The notes below the pieces were generated by a model that made no database searches, was not told where the DNA came from, and was given only the letters and a program-made list of their open reading frames with translations. The position numbers and the translations under genes are program-made. Below, one piece after another: positions 1 through 36,202 of a DNA stretch of 64,000 bases. Each line of letters opens with the position of its first letter. The stretch's first letter is position 1. The DNA is from Emydura subglobosa (taxonomy: Eukaryota > Chordata > Testudines > Chelidae). The DNA lies in the NCBI GenBank assembly GCA_007922225.1, contig ML679973.1, forward strand, positions 3,600,033 to 3,664,032. The letters run 5' to 3'.

Positions 1-1056
1 AATGGGGATGCTGTAGGAAAAGTGGGGCTGAGAACTGTGCTCCTGAGAACCCTGCAAATATCAGCTGTGCCCTCTCCATGCCTCCCAGCTCCCTGCTTCC
101 AGCCCCTCCATGCCCTCAGTTAGGCTTGAGGAGCCAGGATAGAGCAACCTGGGGTAGTTCAGGGGCTGTGAGGAGCCCAGCTCTCTTCCCTGCTGCTCTT
201 GCAACAGGCAAGAGCTGTATGCCTGAGGAGAAGCCAGGACTGAGAACTCTGCTCCGTGCTCGAGAGCTTCTGCAGGCAGAGCTGGGCCAGCAGCAGGCCA
301 ACTTCTCTAGCGTGGATCCCTCACATGCACCTGTTTGGAGAACTGGATAAAACCCATGTAACTTTTAAAATATTTCTCGTCTAACATGGCAACAGGTGCT
401 GGACACTGAGTTCAAACCCAGTAAGAGGACACCCAGTTTGGGGCATATCAATGACATAGTCTGAGCTCCAGGTGCGTGTGCAGACACACAAAGTTACCAA
501 GAGGTCCTTTCATGGGGGGCACTGTGTGTCAGGCCCGCCATTCCCCAAATGACTTCAGATTTGCATTCCTGGAGCCCAGTCAGTCCTACTAGTTGATGAG
601 ACAATATGGGTATGCATCGGATGTTACAGCACTTAGACAAACCATCTTTTTAAAAATAGCCTTGTCTCAATCTTAACTCTGGGGGAGTTAGCACTCCTCC
701 ATAGTGCTTTGATTTCCTTGTGTGGAAGGGGCTACCCAAAGGTATTATTATTACTGAACCCAGGCATACTGTTACCTCGCTTATCTAAAAGTGCCCTCAG
801 GATACAGTGCTGGGTGCATTCAAATGTACAGATAGATTAGACAGAAAAGGAACCCTGGCTATGTTTGTCAATATCATTGGTTAACGAAGATAGATAAACC
901 CCTGTTCACAAATTGCAAACACAGTCCACTGACATAATTATACTGAAATACATCACTTGGCAAAGTCAAAATGTATCCAAAGAATTTGGAAAAAGCACCA
1001 TCTGTTTATTTTTAAACACTGCTGTATGAGTGTGTGTTTCTGTTGTTACTTTATAG
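1..1056. other. HGD intron 1 (3' part), no gene seen
   Basis: This stretch ends in the acceptor of HGD exon 2. I searched it for an ATG followed by about four codons and a GT donor, the expected form of HGD exon 1, and found none that fits. Exon 1 and the promoter are therefore probably upstream of the window. The open frame at 78-350 has no recognisable domain and is treated as chance. Confidence 0.6.
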
Positions 1057-25862
<24,806 letters not shown>

Positions 25863-26065
25863 ACAGAAGTGACCTCAGGCCAGTCACAGTGATGGGAAAC
25901 AGTCAATGATAGCCGCTGGCAAAGGAACAAGCCTCAGTCAGTACAGTGAGCACCAGTCCAGTAGTGACTGGTTCCATGAATTGCTCCTGCAGATCTATGT
26001 AACTAGCACTGAAAAGCACCACAGTTCTAAGCTTTCAAGTATCCAATTAAAGCTTTGCTTGTGAC
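25863..26065 (+). other. HGD: HGD 3' untranslated region with poly(A) signal
   Basis: ATTAAA at 26046-26051, the commonest variant poly(A) signal, lies about 185 bp after the stop and is followed by a GCTTGTGACGG stretch. I place the 3' end of the mRNA near 26065. That end is inferred, not seen. Confidence 0.5.
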
Positions 26066-26629
26066 GGAAAGAGCTGCAATACCTGTGCCAGGGGCTCCCA
26101 CACAAGGTGAGGGTGGTGTGAACTCTCCATGTTGAACTGAAGTGAGGTGAGGCTTAACTTCCCTTCCAGGACATTCATGAAGCTAGGACATGTCTTTCAC
26201 AAGGGGATGCTCACAAGCAACAATTTAATTAACAATTTACAATTAATTAATAATGGAGGAATTATCTTTCAGCTAGAGGGTAAGAATAGGAGTTAGAGGA
26301 ATCAGCCAGGTCAGGTCTTAAATCCAGCAGACTTACTGCCAATTAAAGGAAAGTTACCCTTTCAGCAACAGAGCCCACCCTTCAGCTCCCACTAATGCTT
26401 TATTCTGTCCCAGCAACATCTGTCTGGGTTAGTCAGCACTAAGGGTGGGCTCCACAAAGGTACCGAGATGTCTAAATCCAATATTTAGGCACCGCTTTGA
26501 TGCACAAAACTCCTGCTTGGCTACTGCTGAACCCTGTAGATGCCTAAACTCATTCAGTGCCTAGATGGAGCTACAAGATGGTAACAGAATGGGTTGGAAA
26601 ACCATTCCCAGAGTAGATACCAGTGGTTC

Positions 26630-27235
26630 GGTCAAGCTGGAAGGGCAAAGCGAATGGGGTCCTGCAGGGATCGGTCTTGGATTCGGTTCCTTTCAATATC
26701 TTAAAGATTTAGATAATGGTATGGTTATAATGTTTGCGGACAATACCAAGTGTGGAGGAGATGGAAGTGCTTTGAAGGGTAGGATTAAAATTCAAAATGA
26801 TCTGGACAAACTGGAGAAATGGTCTGAAGTAAATAGGATGAAATTCAGTAAGGAGAAATGCAAAGTACTCCACTTAGGAAGGAACAATCAATTGTACACT
26901 TACAAAATGGGAAATGACTACCTAGGAAGGAGTACTGTGGAAAGGGATCTGGGTGTTATAGTGGACCACAATCTAAATTATGAGTCAACACTGTAATAGT
27001 GTTGCAAAAAAAGTGAACATCATTCTGGGATGTATTAGCAGGGGTGTTGTAGGAAGACACAAGAAGTAATCTTTCACTCTGCTCTGCCTTGATAAGGCCT
27101 CAACGGGAATATTGTGTCCAGTTCTGGTTATTACTTCTGGTCTAGTTATTATTTATTCCTGCCTTGAGTGCAGGGAAGCAGACTAGATGACCTCCTGAGG
27201 TCACTTCCAGGCCTACAATTCTATGGTTGTTGCAG
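26630..27235 (+). mobile_element. CR1 LINE 3' fragment (reverse transcriptase C-terminus to 3' end)
   Basis: The plus frame up to 26996 encodes the CR1 reverse-transcriptase stretch Met-Phe-Ala-Asp-Asn-Thr-Lys, where active CR1 has Phe-Ala-Asp-Asp, then Leu-Glu-Lys-Trp, Lys-Cys-Lys-Val-Leu-His-Leu-Gly and Glu-Arg-Asp-Leu-Gly-Val. The end has the characteristic TGACCTCCTGAGGTCACTTC and ATTCTATGG strings. It is 5'-truncated and inactive. The flanks (26440-26600 and 27240-27440) share a GCCTAA-rich texture, as if the CR1 had landed in an older repeat. Confidence 0.85.
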
Positions 27236-27454
27236 TAAAAGTTCCATCGGTGCCTAAGCTTCTGCCACTGGACACACGCACTGCTGCCTCCCTCTAGGTA
27301 TCCAGGCATCTATCTCCCACCTGAGCCCCAGAGCAATTCACGAACTGGAGACGAGAGAAGTGTTCAGCCATCTAAATTGTGTATGGGGCCTGATCAAGTA
27401 GCATGCTCAGAGGCTGCCTAACTCCACACAAAATAGGTGGCAAGGGAAGGCAAA

Positions 27455-27545
27455 AAAAAAAGAGTTCCCTTACTCCAGCATTTGGGGTACTCAGCCAGGA
27501 TATGGAGGACCCCAGGTTCAAGCCCTGCATGCCCCCGCACCCCCT
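27455..27545 (+). repeat. Possible tRNA-derived SINE fragment
   Basis: GGGGTACTCAGCCAGGATAT is followed by ACCCCAGGTTCAAGCCCTGC. The GGTTCAAGCCC string resembles a pol III B box and sits at a tRNA-like distance from the first part. It is degraded and the family is uncertain. Confidence 0.4.
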
Positions 27546-28188
27546 TACTGGATGAGGCTTTTAACATGCAGTGAATTGGTTGAGTTACAACCTAGACTCC
27601 CCATTGTTTTGTAGGGAGGACCTTACATCATCTTAGATTAAGTTGATTCTTTACCAATCACTAGAGAGCACTCAAACCAAACGAGTGCCCCCCCCAAAGA
27701 GGTTGTACCCATTTAGCTAAATCTGTTTCTAAACCAATTTTTAATTAAATCAGCACATTTTTCCCATGTAGACAAGGCCCCTTGCTCTAGTGGACTCAAC
27801 AAAGAAGGAGAGGCCAGGGTACATATCTGGGACTGGAGCAGTTTCATCAGCCCCTTGTCAGCAATAATCTACACTCCTCCCTTGAGAAGAGGGGCACAAG
27901 CACCACACAATTTATTTGCCAGAAGAGGGAGAGACAAATGTAAATGGTCTAGTGCTTAGAGCACAGGATTTGGCAAAGACATCTAGGGGTTTTTTTGTTT
28001 AATTTATGCCAATAAGGGGCTTGACCCTGTACAAGATGTTTGGCTAGAATATGTTTTGTACAGGCAGAGTATTATAGAACATCTACCATGGAACATTTAT
28101 GCTAAAATAGAAAACTCAAGGGAGCCCACGTGCCAAAAATCAATCTGCCAGAGGAATTCAATTCACTGAACTGGCCCAGGGTGAAACT

Positions 28189-28367
28189 AAATGCTTGTCT
28201 ACACATGGACTTGTTCCTGATCAATTCTGAAAGGGGATTAAGCCAGGAACAAGATTCATGTTCTGGAATGAGTGTCCATACATGGCATTATTCAGTAATA
28301 GCTACTGTACTTTAAATTCACACCCTACCTTAATCTACATTAGCTTTCAAATGTAGACAAGCCCTAA
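28189..28367. mobile_element. MITE with GTCTACA-type ends
   Basis: AAATGCTTGTCTACACATGG at the left pairs with the right end, read inward as TTAGGGCTTGTCTACATTTG. It is about 179 bp and non-coding. The ends resemble those of 60618-60943, suggesting a related family. Confidence 0.58.
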
Positions 28368-29100
28368 ACCAAAGTGCTATAGGAACTGAGGGGAAAGCTT
28401 TTGCTCTCTCTGAGGGGTAAACCCATTAGGGTCCCAGACCATTTGCATGCTTGAAATCCTCCTGCTATATGCACCTCTCTACGGCTGACACTGAGAGTTA
28501 TGTGCAAATTAGGCATGCAACAAGGGTTTTTATACTTGCTCACTCTCCTCCCTAAATTTCTGGTTAGAAATATCAACTTTTCTGTTTATGTATCTCCACC
28601 TCAGCTGCAGCCAGGCAGCAACTCAAGTTGTGGCAGCGTGGTGAACAATTAAACCAGCCTGGTGAACTGCTTTAATGTGAGGCTGCTGCTCTTGAAAGAA
28701 AGGAGCCAGGCAACCTTCTAACCTGCTCAGTCCGTCTAATGAATTGTTCAAAATATGGAGTTAGAAGTTGCCCATTATTTGATTAGAGTGAATACAGCTA
28801 CATAACTAAACGGAGTCCAAGACAAATTCTGAGAGTATAAGCGAGATAGTCACTCTGATAATTTCTTGGATTCGCTTGACACTTTAACCTGCTATCAATT
28901 TTATAATTCATCCTCAGGCTGCTCTTAGACACGGGTGTGTGGCTCCCATGGATTAAATGGAAATTCTGAACATGCATTCAAGGGCAAAAATTAGTGTATT
29001 TTTTAAACTCTTGTACACATTTTGTCTGTAATCTGATTGATTTCAGTTTTAGACAAGAAGATTCTGTAGTAAGTCATGGTCCTAGGACGGTAATACCAAG

Positions 29101-29106
29101 TTTATT
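29101..29106 (-). other. NDUFB4: NDUFB4 poly(A) signal
   Basis: TTTATT on the plus strand is AATAAA on the minus strand, 95 bp after the NDUFB4 stop codon. It is the nearest canonical signal. Confidence 0.6.
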
Positions 29107-29200
29107 TTGATAGAGGATTAGTCTTTTCATCAATGAACAATATGCAGCACTTTCTATGAATAGCCCAGCATCAGCCCTGCAATATCCAATTCCCAGGAAC

Positions 29201-29263
29201 TTAGAAGAGGGACTTGAATGGTCGGACATATTTGCCTTCCTGGATAAGTTTCTCTTTATGATT
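29201..29263 (-). CDS. NDUFB4: NDUFB4 exon 3
   Basis: After acceptor ATACAG on the minus strand it encodes [20 protein letters not shown], then TAA. The first eleven residues align closely with mammals (Glu-Lys-Leu-Ile-Gln-Glu-Gly-Lys is identical). The tail differs from the human ending Phe-His-Leu-Ser-Tyr. Confidence 0.93.
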   Translation of the reverse strand, partial: NHKEKLIQEGKYVRPFKSLF

Positions 29264-32200
29264 CTGTATTGAGAAGTAAACAAAACAAAAACAAAAATCA
29301 CTATCCCGTGAAAGAAAAGATATGCATGGTACAGATTGATCTTTAAGAAGAAAGAGCACACAAGTTCTTAAGCACAGATACTAGAGACAGCATCAATTAA
29401 ACAGTGCTCTAGAAACAGTTGGAGGACAAAATAGCCAGTCATTCACCTGCGCACATCAACCAGAAATGCAATACATCCAAATGCAGAAGAAGCTGTGTGG
29501 CTCATATCCTTGGAAACAAAGTGAAGAACAGAGATGCAATAAACCTCTATCAAGGCACATCTACCCCACTTCCATTAGCCAGTGAGGACTGTTCCCTATA
29601 ATATATTCTCTTCAGAGTTTTGTCCTGACTAATTTAAAACATCCTAACTTGATGGAGCTTTCACCCAGTCACTTAGGTGAATAACCCACAGTTTAATACA
29701 TTTCGTGGTCAGAAAACATCACTGGATGTTCCACCTACATTTTCCTTTGTCCACTTTTCATCCTCATTCTGCCACCTTGCACCACCTTATTATTTATATT
29801 GTGTTAGCATCTAGGAATCCCAGTCATGGATCAGGACCCCATTGTGCTAGGTGCTGTACAAACACCGAACAGAGACTATTCCTACCTCAAAAAGTTTACA
29901 ATCACCTCCTTTCTTGGTGTTTACACCCTTGGTACTTTGGAGAAGGGGTAATTCACCGCCTTCCTCCATCCGTTATAAAGAAAGGAACTGGTGAGGTTAC
30001 TCCCAGGACTATTTTGTGATAAAGTTGAAAGCTTTAAATATCCTCTGTCAGTGTGTGCGCAAAATTCACTTATATTCATTCAGCCAATTTCATATTCTGA
30101 TTTTCTTGTGCCTGGTCAATGCTGAAGCATTTGGGTTGCAAGAAACTGCAGCAGATGTTCATATTCAACTAAAAAGCATTTGAAGTTGCATAACAATCCC
30201 CCAACAGGTTCTGTAAAAACAAATTCTGTATTTTGGACCCAACCTACAAAATACTGTCCCTTTAAAAAAAAAAAAAAAAAAAAAATGTATGAGTTCTTTA
30301 AATTTGCACTTCTTCTCAGTCAGTGATTCAACAGGTCAACCAGGGTTTTATTGCCTTTAAGCTACACAGCAGCTTTTCACATCAGTGACAGCTCTGATTA
30401 AACATTAGATAGCACTCTCCCAAAAATCTGAACACATGGGAAATGTTCTAACGCTGATCAGAATTTTATACCACGAAGTTTTAGGCTGCCAGAGAGGTAT
30501 TAAGGTAGCATGTCCAAATGCAAAAAAACAGACTGGCAGTGAGACCTTCCCTAAATTATTTCATGGGATGGTGGAAAATGAATGATCTAGAAGGTCCTTG
30601 CCAGCTTGGTCATCTATGAATTGACAGATAAAACGTGTTTTCTAAAAACTCAATTAGCTGCTAATTATTCTTAAAAGTCTCTCTTGCAGTTTGCTTACAT
30701 AAATGATATTAAGAGCCCTGTTATAACAGAAAAACTAGTTTCTGTGGCCAAACAAAAATCACATACATCTTTGGGCATGAGACAGCACTCTTAGAAGATG
30801 GCTTTGCAATCAGTCCCTCCTGCTTTGGGGTTGTTCTCCCCACACTAGTTTTCCCACCCGCAGGAAGAGGTGTTCTATTCAGCTACTCCCCCATGTATGC
30901 ACATTCATTATAGCTTTGTTTTTATTAAAGTTGTACATGCCTAGTCAACACTTACCCTTTCAGTTTTAAAGACGTAGTACCAGAAGAAAAGTGGTCCTAA
31001 CCCAACCAATGCACCCAACAGGGAAGTCTTGGGAGTGGGCCGGCCACTGGTGTAAACGTTGAATGCTCTAGCATAGGCCCAACGGAGCATGGCAGGATCC
31101 TCCTAAATTAAAGGCAATGCACAGTGAGCAATGCTAAACTGCAGCACTATGAACATTAGCAAGCTTAGGATTTGGCATTTGACTGGTCCAAAAACAACTG
31201 GCCAATTGGCCAGTCAGACAACGTCAAAAAAATGGTTAAATATTTTAAAGCACAAGTTTATTAGAACAGTAACAATAAGGAGTCACTTCAGTTAAACGGT
31301 TAACTGATATAATTATAATAGTTTAAATGGTTATCTTTGGTAACTGATATTTACACCCCTAGTCTACAGCAATGTGATGTCACATCTCATTAGCATCGAA
31401 TTTTTCACATCAGCAAGGTTGGGCTGGGGACATGTGGTATGGGGGCAAGTAATAAAGGGGGATTTTTGTTGAAAGGGGGGAGTGGGGGATTTATTTCCAT
31501 GGGCATTTATTGTGGATTGTTTGCTGAGGACAAGGGAGGCGCTGGGGTTTAATAGCTGTGAGAGAGGCTTACTGGCTGTGCATCTTTTCTTTTTGTGTTG
31601 TGGAGGAGGGCTCACAGTAATTAAACCTCCTCTCCTTCTCCCATTCCCTTTGAGTTAATTTCTGTACATTTGTCTAGTCGTTTTGGAGTGTAGGCTTTTT
31701 AGGGCAGGGACCCTGCTTAACTTGTTCAATGTGCTTTGTAAACCACCATGTACATTGATACACGAAGATACACGTACATAGTGGTTGTTCTAGAAGATTC
31801 TAGCCATTCAAGATGTTCAACTTTCAGTTACTTTACCTCCCAGACACTCCCAACAGATGTCATTAGCATGTAGAAAAGTGAGTGATCAAGACGTTTAAGA
31901 AGGCTTGCTAACAAAAGGCACTATGATGCAACCAAAAAGGTAGGCCACCACCTACATCGGGGCATTCTTGTTGGAACAGCTGACAATATTTAACAGTGGT
32001 CAAATAATAGGCAGACAACTGACTGGCTTGCCAACCCTTATGTGGGAAATGACAATTCTAGTTAAAACTGGGAAAGAAATTAAAGTCCAACTGACTTTTC
32101 ACTATAGATGCATTTACCTATTTTACTTCTCTCAGCGTTGAAAGGTGAAGCTAAACTTGGCAGTTCCACTTTTCGGTTCTCAAGGCTTTGGGGTTTCAAA

Positions 32201-35200
32201 TTCCCAACATTGCATGGGTGGTTTATATATAAAAACCAGAGAACTATTTTATTTTTTTTTGTCAAAGCTTATTCATAAAGACAGCCTATTTCACCAAAGG
32301 CTCTAAGGATTCATTAGTTCACATTTATACAGCCACCCTGAAGTTGAAGAGTTAGGTAACAGCTGAATATTTTTGTGGTTTATGATATATGGCCAGTGAA
32401 AAACAATATATCATTTTAACTCCTACTCTTATTAAAAAGGATCTTAGTGAAGGAGACAAATCACCTAGAGGACAGAACAGAGCCCTGGAAGTCAATAACT
32501 AGAGTTCTAATCTCTGCTCAGACACGAGCTCTATAGCGTTGGACTAGTTACCCTTCCCTCTACACAAGTTTTGTTTACTTAACTGCAACACAGAGCAGTG
32601 TAGCAACATGGCCAAGGTCACACAAAGGATTAAGGACTTTGCTAGGAAGAGAACACAGATCTGACTATTCCCTACCTTACACCTTAGCTTCTTGACCATT
32701 CAGCCTCTAAAATAAAAACATGAATGAGGTTTAAGTGACAATCTCCAAGTCTCCTTGAGTTCACAAGGGATGGGATAATGAGTGAACCTGAGACAGCCCT
32801 TTCCTCTGCCAGAATAGATTTAGGCTTTGCCTTAAAAGGATGGATTCTCTGATTGCTTTGACGGAGGATTGTTCAGCTAGTGCCGACTTGAGTTCTGGTT
32901 TTATTTATTTTTATGGCTTCTCACATGGGAAGCAAGTCTAATCCTGAATTTGCAAATGCAGTTTCACGTCTTATAAGTGTAATTGTTGTCGGGGGGAAGT
33001 GTTTGAGGCATCAGCCTTACACATCATTCCTCAGAAGTGGACATGGGCTCATGACACAGACCTCGCCACATGGGTCTTCCAGCACAAGTTCCCAGGTTTT
33101 AATATCTTGCATGCTTTGAGGTTGGCCTTCAAGGTGTCTTTATATCCGAATATGGGCTGACCCTTAGATCGGGCACCTATGCTCAGCTGGCTGTGGAGCA
33201 CTGCTTTCGGTACACTGGAAACCTCCATGCAGACCATGTCTGATCCAGCGAAACTGAGCCCTAACGAGCACACTCTTGATGCCAGGGATTTGGCACCTCT
33301 CAAGCACACCAGTACTGGGGATCCTGACCTGCCACTTGATGTTGCAAATGGATCTTACGCAGCCAAGGTGGAAGCTCTCCAGCTGTGTGATGTGGTGTCA
33401 GTAGAGCATCCGTGTCTCACAGCCACAGAGACAAGTACAACAGCGGGGTAGATTTTTATCTTGGTTCTGAGGCAGACTCCATGCTCCTTCCAGAGCCTGT
33501 GGGTGAGCCTGCCAAATGCCAGGTGCTGTGTGATATCATCATCCAACATGGTGCTGCTAGAATATGTACTACCAAGGCATCAGAATTTCCAGACCTAGCT
33601 GAGGGGTGCATTGTCAGTTGCGATGATGGGATCATGGTGCTAGCGACGCTGGTGGTCTGGTGCTGGCTGGTACATGATCTCCATCTTTTTCAGGCTGATT
33701 GTGAAACTGAAGCATTCTGAGGCATAGGCAAAGCAGTCCACAACAAGCTGAATGTCTTTGAGGGTGTGTGCAATAAGGGCACAGCCATCAGCTAACAGGA
33801 GCTCTCTTTATAGCTGTTTGATTACTTTGGGATGAGCCCTGAGTCACTGTAGATTGACTAGACCCCCCCATCCAGTCTGAACCAGATGTGTACACCTCTG
33901 TCAAAGTCCTGGAATGCAAACAAGGACATGGCTGAAAAGACAATAGCAAAGAGGACTTGAACCATTACACATCCTTGTTTGGTATCATAGGTGACAGGGA
34001 AAGCTTCTAATAAGTCTTAACACTCCCATCACTTGGCCATCATGAAATGAGCAGACGACAGTAATGGTCTTCTCTGGGCAACCAAATTTATGAAGGAGTT
34101 TCCATGGGCCCTTACGTTTCACAATGTCAAAAGCCTTGGTCAGGTCAAAAATCATCATAGTTCTGTTCATAAGCCTTCTCTCACATTTGTCGGGCTGCAA
34201 AAATCATGTCCATGGAGCCATGGCCAGCATGAAAGCTACACTATGACATTGGATACACAGAGTTCACTAGGAGAGAGATGAGCCTGTCCAGGACAATCTG
34301 TGCAAGGATCTTCCCTGCTATAGACAGCCGTGAAATTCCGCAGTGGTTTCACAGCTAGATGTGTGTCCTTTCCTTTTGTACAGATGGACTACGAAAGCAT
34401 CCTTATATTCCCGGGCAAGGTACCAGGTTCCCAAAGTCTTGAAAAGGCTGGTGAGCTTCCTGATCTGGTGGGCACCTCCACATTCGTACACTTCCAGAGG
34501 AACGCGGTCAGGGCCTGCAGACTCGCCTGTGGACAGCTGCTTCATCTACAGAAGGGGCGATGGACAGCTCCTCCAGGACAGAACACCGTGGGAGTGAGTC
34601 CATGGCCTTGCCAGACATGGTGGATTGACAGTTCAGGAAACTACCCAAGTCCCAAGCAGGAATCGATGAAATGGGATTGACATGGCTGCACCTGGCCTGC
34701 CTCTACCAGCACAGCTGACAGAGCCTGTGAGCGGGTCTACACACGGATTTGCAGGGGTTGAACTGAAGCTGCGATGGGCTGATTTAGCTAAGCGGGTGTG
34801 AAGTTTCTAGCAGCTCTTCTGCTGAATCGGTTGAACCTGGCACACCGGTGCCTTCAGGGCCAGGCCAGGCGTGAGAGCGACGGGGCCCCAGCAAGGGGAA
34901 CTCGCTCCCCCACTGACTCTGCAGCTGGAGCTCCAGCGAGAGAGAAACTAGCCCGGCTCGCGGGCAGGGCGGGGCGCGCGGGCCTGGTGGGCAGAGCGCG
35001 CGCGGGCCTGAGAGGGGGGAGGGGCCGGCAGAGCCGAGCCCGCTTGGGGACGAGGATCGGGTCAGGTCAGGGCGCGCGCGCGGCTGGTCATAGACAGAGA
35101 CCGGGCGCGCCCTCGCGGGAACGCGCAACCCTCAAGCCGCGCGCGCACGGGGATTCAGGGCAGCCGGAGCCTCCCCGGGAGGGGGGGGGGGACGCGAGCG

Positions 35201-35434
35201 GCAGAAGGGGGGGGGTCCCAGCCCGGGCGGACTCACGATGATATGCGCGCGGCGCGGGTCGTTGAGCTGCAGCTGGTACTGGCGCTTGAGGCGGGCGCGG
35301 ATGGCCAGACGCTCCTCATCGGCCCGGCGCTTCTCCAGGGTGATGTCGAACTCCTCCGGGTCCAGCTCCCGCGGCAGCGAGGCCAGGCGGGACGGGCGGT
35401 AGCGGTACTTGGAGGTCGTCCAGGGCATCGCCAT
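29201..35434 (-). CDS. NDUFB4: NADH:ubiquinone oxidoreductase subunit B4 (complete coding region)
   Basis: This is an accessory subunit of mitochondrial complex I, in the membrane arm. There are three minus-strand exons: 35434-35237 (66 codons), 31102-30956 (49 codons) and 29263-29201 (20 codons plus stop). Together they encode 135 residues against 129 in human, and all junctions fall between codons. Exon 1 has Leu-Asp-Pro-Glu-Glu-Phe-Asp and an Arg-rich helix with [10 protein letters not shown]. Exon 2 has Leu-Arg-Trp-Ala-Tyr-Ala-Arg and a membrane segment at about residues 93-112, ending Trp-Tyr-Tyr-Val-Phe-Lys. Exon 3 has Glu-Lys-Leu-Ile-Gln-Glu-Gly-Lys. The ATG at 35434 was chosen because GCCAAGATGG is a strong Kozak context; a second ATG lies two codons on. 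Adjacency and orientation to HGD match human. The last nine residues differ from mammals. Confidence 0.96.
29264..30955 (-). other. NDUFB4: NDUFB4 intron 2
   Basis: It contains an MIR-like or CORE-SINE piece around 29800-29910 (CCCATTGTGCTAGGTGCTGT) and a 22-base A run at 30264-30285. No other gene is seen. Confidence 0.7.
30264..30285 (+). repeat. Poly-A tract
   Basis: An uninterrupted run of 22 A on the plus strand in NDUFB4 intron 2. I see no LINE or SINE body just upstream, so its origin is unclear. Confidence 0.85.
30956..31102 (-). CDS. NDUFB4: NDUFB4 exon 2
   Basis: The exon is 147 nt, between AATTTAG and GTAAGT on the minus strand. It encodes [12 protein letters not shown], then [10 protein letters not shown], a hydrophobic stretch, and ends Phe-Lys-Thr-Glu-Arg. 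It carries the single membrane segment. Confidence 0.97.
31103..35236 (-). other. NDUFB4: NDUFB4 intron 1
   Basis: This 4.1-kb intron has donor GTGAGT and acceptor TTTAG. It holds an MIR-like composite near 32470-32700, a degraded LINE at about 33020-34690 in the sense of the gene, and the promoter-distal half of the CpG island from about 34860. Confidence 0.8.
33020..34690 (-). mobile_element. Degraded non-LTR retrotransposon (reverse transcriptase relic)
   Basis: Minus-strand frames in order encode Lys-Gln-Leu-Ser-Thr-Gly and His-Leu-Tyr-Lys-Arg-Lys-Gly (34545-34318), then Phe-Asp-Leu-Thr-Lys-Ala-Phe-Asp and Phe-Gly-Cys-Pro-Glu-Lys (34200-33985). Next come [12 protein letters not shown] (33549-33355) and Lys-Asp-Thr-Leu-Lys-Ala-Asn-Leu-Lys (33309-33049). 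These are landmarks of a metazoan LINE reverse transcriptase and its tail, in the right order and spacing, but with frameshifts and missing segments including the catalytic centre. I think RTE-like is most likely; the clade is uncertain. It is not a functional gene. Confidence 0.8.
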
Positions 35435-36050
35435 CTTGGCGGGCCACAAGCGGCGGCGGCGGCGGCACTGCGGCTGCGTGCGTCACTCACGCGCTGCGGC
35501 TCGAGACAGGCGGAAGCGCCCGTGTCTATTTCCCTTCCCCTCCTCTCCCCTCCCCCCACCGCCGGATTTACTTGCCGGGGGCTTGGGGTTGTTGCTATGG
35601 TTACTCACAGGCCAGCCCCGCCCCTGCCTGTGCGGCCGTTTTTTTCCCGTTCGTCCCCTGGGGGGTGGCTCGAGCGCCGCCCGCTGCGGGTTGCGATAGC
35701 AACAGGAGGAGGCCGGCTGCTGGCAGGCCTGGGCGCAAGGCCTCATCCCGCGGGGAGCGCGGCCCCAGCGCCCGGGCGGGGGTCAGGGACACGTTGGCTT
35801 ACAAGGCTGCCTCGGAAGGGCTGCGTGGGCGCTTGGCGGGGACGGGGGTCGAGCTGGGAGCCCGGAGACCTTCATGCTCCGCCAGGACCGGCCAGTGTGT
35901 GCCCAGGGCCAGTCGCGCTGCCTCAGTCCCCAGGGGAGCGGCCCGGGGCTGAGCACACTGGCCTAGCGCCCGGGGGGGGGGTCGTGGGGCTGCTCGCCTT
36001 ACACAGTGGGACGGGTGGTGAGCTGTGCTGGTGAAAGGGGCTCGGCAAGA
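34860..36050. promoter_or_regulatory. NDUFB4: CpG island and NDUFB4 promoter region
   Basis: Dense CpG and GC-rich sequence brackets NDUFB4 exon 1, in contrast with AT-rich flanks. The start codon lies in AAGATGGCGATG on the minus strand, which resembles a YY1 site (AAGATGGCGGC), common at starts of respiratory-chain genes. A GGCGGAAGC ETS-like site (35510-35518) and CGTCA, half of a CRE (35481-35485), lie upstream. No TATA box is apparent, as usual for a housekeeping promoter. Long frames on both strands here are GC artefacts. Confidence 0.75.
35237..35434 (-). CDS. NDUFB4: NDUFB4 exon 1
   Basis: It has 66 codons, from [10 protein letters not shown] to Asn-Asp-Pro-Arg-Arg-Ala-His-Ile-Ile, before donor GTGAGT. 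The N-terminus is about six residues longer than human when the first ATG is used. An upstream in-frame TTG at 35449 is not needed as a start. Confidence 0.95.
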
Positions 36051-36202
36051 GGCCGGTGTCGCTGTGTCTTTGCCCCCTGGTTCCTGAGTCGTTAAGCGAA
36101 ATCCCCCTCATGGGCTCCAGCTCCTCTCCTCTCAGGAGCGCCGGGAGCTTCCTTTGTAGAAAAAGCCTGAGGTTCCCATCACGTGCAATTGTCTGATTCC
36201 AG

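Larger units (their letters stand above)
27236..29100. other. Intergenic gap between convergent HGD and NDUFB4
   Basis: No gene is seen. It holds a possible tRNA-derived SINE piece near 27455-27545 and one MITE (28189-28367). Open frames here are short and show no domain. Confidence 0.6.

Noticed and set aside
385..400. ATGGCAACAGGTGCTG as HGD exon 1
   Set aside because: It gives only Met-Ala-Thr before a GT, without the expected Lys codon and phase. The donor is weak and no promoter features are nearby.
34798..35241. 147-codon plus-strand frame rich in Arg, Ala and Gly
   Set aside because: It lies in the CpG island within NDUFB4 intron 1. The composition is a GC artefact with no recognisable motif.
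35243..36034. 263-codon plus-strand open frame over the CpG island
   Set aside because: It runs antisense through NDUFB4 exon 1 and its composition is that of GC-rich sequence lacking stop codons. There is no domain or splice support.
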